6,445 bases of DNA from an uncultured Lachnospiraceae bacterium (lineage in GTDB: Bacteria > Bacillota > Clostridia > Lachnospirales > Lachnospiraceae): NCBI GenBank assembly GCA_910588885.1, contig CAJUSQ010000145.1, positions 1-6,445 on the forward strand. The letters run 5' to 3'. The position numbers and the translations under genes were made by a program. Of this stretch, positions 6,281 to 6,445 are shown one piece after another. Each line of letters starts with the position of its first letter. Positions within the stretch are counted from its first letter, which is position 1. The notes beneath the pieces were generated by a model. That model worked only from the letters and a program-made list of their open reading frames with translations, searched no databases and had not been told where the DNA came from.

Positions 6281-6307
6281 CTCCTAACATAATATTGATA
6301 TAATCAA
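6281..6307 (-). promoter_or_regulatory. Ribosome site and possible promoter area of nfo
   Basis: AGGAG (6285-6281) is the nfo ribosome site. Just upstream on the - strand is TATTAT (6294-6289), a fair -10, but no convincing -35 lies at the right distance. Next to it is a small palindrome, TTGAT-3-ATCAA (6295-6307). The promoter is tentative: a start this close to the ribosome site would leave a very short leader, and the real promoter may lie further up or come from an upstream gene. Confidence 0.3.
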
Positions 6308-6367
6308 AAAAGACTACCGGTTCCTGGTTATTTATGCCTCACAGCATCAAGGTCTTTCCTGTAAACG

Positions 6368-6393
6368 AAAAAAAAGCCCCGCCCCTTAGGGGG
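6368..6393 (-). terminator. Possible GC hairpin with T8 tract at the right edge
   Basis: On the - strand a C-rich run (6393-6389) can pair with GGGG at 6385-6382 (loop TAA) or with GGGG at 6380-6377 (8-base loop). A T8 tract (6375-6368) follows. This could end transcription of a gene beyond 6445 before nfo begins. The stem is only 4 bp and, in the first pairing, is separated from the T run by six bases, so the call is weak. Nothing else in 6308-6445 can be supported as a gene. Confidence 0.4.
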
Positions 6394-6428
6394 TTCTTTC
6401 TGAACTTTGGGTATAATCAATAAATGAG

Positions 6429-6445
6429 ACAGGATTTACACCTGT
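6429..6445. repeat. Short inverted repeat cut by the window edge
   Basis: ACAGG (6429-6433) and CCTGT (6441-6445) flank ATTTACA. The window ends on the second arm, so it is unknown whether the stem extends or is followed by a T tract. It may be the end of a terminator or part of a mobile-element end. Confidence 0.3.

Noticed and set aside
6412..6445. TATAAT at 6412-6417 plus ATG at 6424 as promoter and start of a divergent gene
   Set aside because: There is no -35 at the right distance, no ribosome binding site, and the TATAAT is too close to the ATG for a normal leader. Only seven codons are visible.
1..6445. CRISPR arrays, tRNA or rRNA genes, riboswitches
   Set aside because: No regularly spaced repeats, cloverleaf-like segments or known aptamer patterns were seen on either strand.

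Overview
The window looks like chromosomal DNA of a low-to-moderate-GC Firmicute, most likely a Clostridia/Lachnospiraceae-type gut bacterium. The reasons are strong AGGAGG-type ribosome binding sites, tight gene packing on one strand, and a complete Bce-type peptide-antibiotic sensing and resistance module. The genus cannot be fixed from sequence alone.

Left edge (1-578): a visibly AT-rich stretch on the + strand. It holds the C-terminal ATPase end of a sensor histidine kinase cut by the window edge. Its stop codon is overlapped by the last 40-odd residues of a GNAT acetyltransferase that has lost its N-terminal part. A good intrinsic terminator (518-549) ends this + strand block and separates it from the convergent genes on the - strand.

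Centre and right (579-6274): six genes, all on the - strand, read right to left. They are endonuclease IV (nfo), an OmpR-family response regulator, a short intramembrane-sensing histidine kinase (BceS-like), an ABC ATPase (BceA/MacB type), a 10-TM permease with a large extracellular domain (BceB/VraG type) and a 72-residue single-TM protein. Spacings are 10 bp (nfo to regulator), 11 bp (regulator to kinase), 121 bp (kinase to ATPase), a 4-bp ATGA overlap (ATPase to permease) and 17 bp (permease to small protein). The 121-bp gap holds a terminator-like hairpin with a T6 tract, an extended -10 promoter, repeated copies of a GGGRAATGTWA-like half-site and a perfect Shine-Dalgarno sequence. This is where the regulator is expected to act on the transporter genes.

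By analogy with characterised Bce modules, the transporter detects or frees a cell-wall-active peptide antibiotic at the membrane. The kinase, which has almost no extracellular domain, reads transporter activity and phosphorylates the regulator, which then raises expression of the ATPase-permease pair. The nfo gene is probably a housekeeping DNA-repair gene that shares the transcript by position.

Right edge (6275-6445): no gene can be supported. There is a weak promoter area for nfo, a GC hairpin next to an A8/T8 tract, and sequence that could be the end of a mobile element or of an upstream gene. Overall this is a recognisable resistance module. The parts most worth a second look are the 121-bp control region, the small downstream membrane protein and the truncated GNAT junction.
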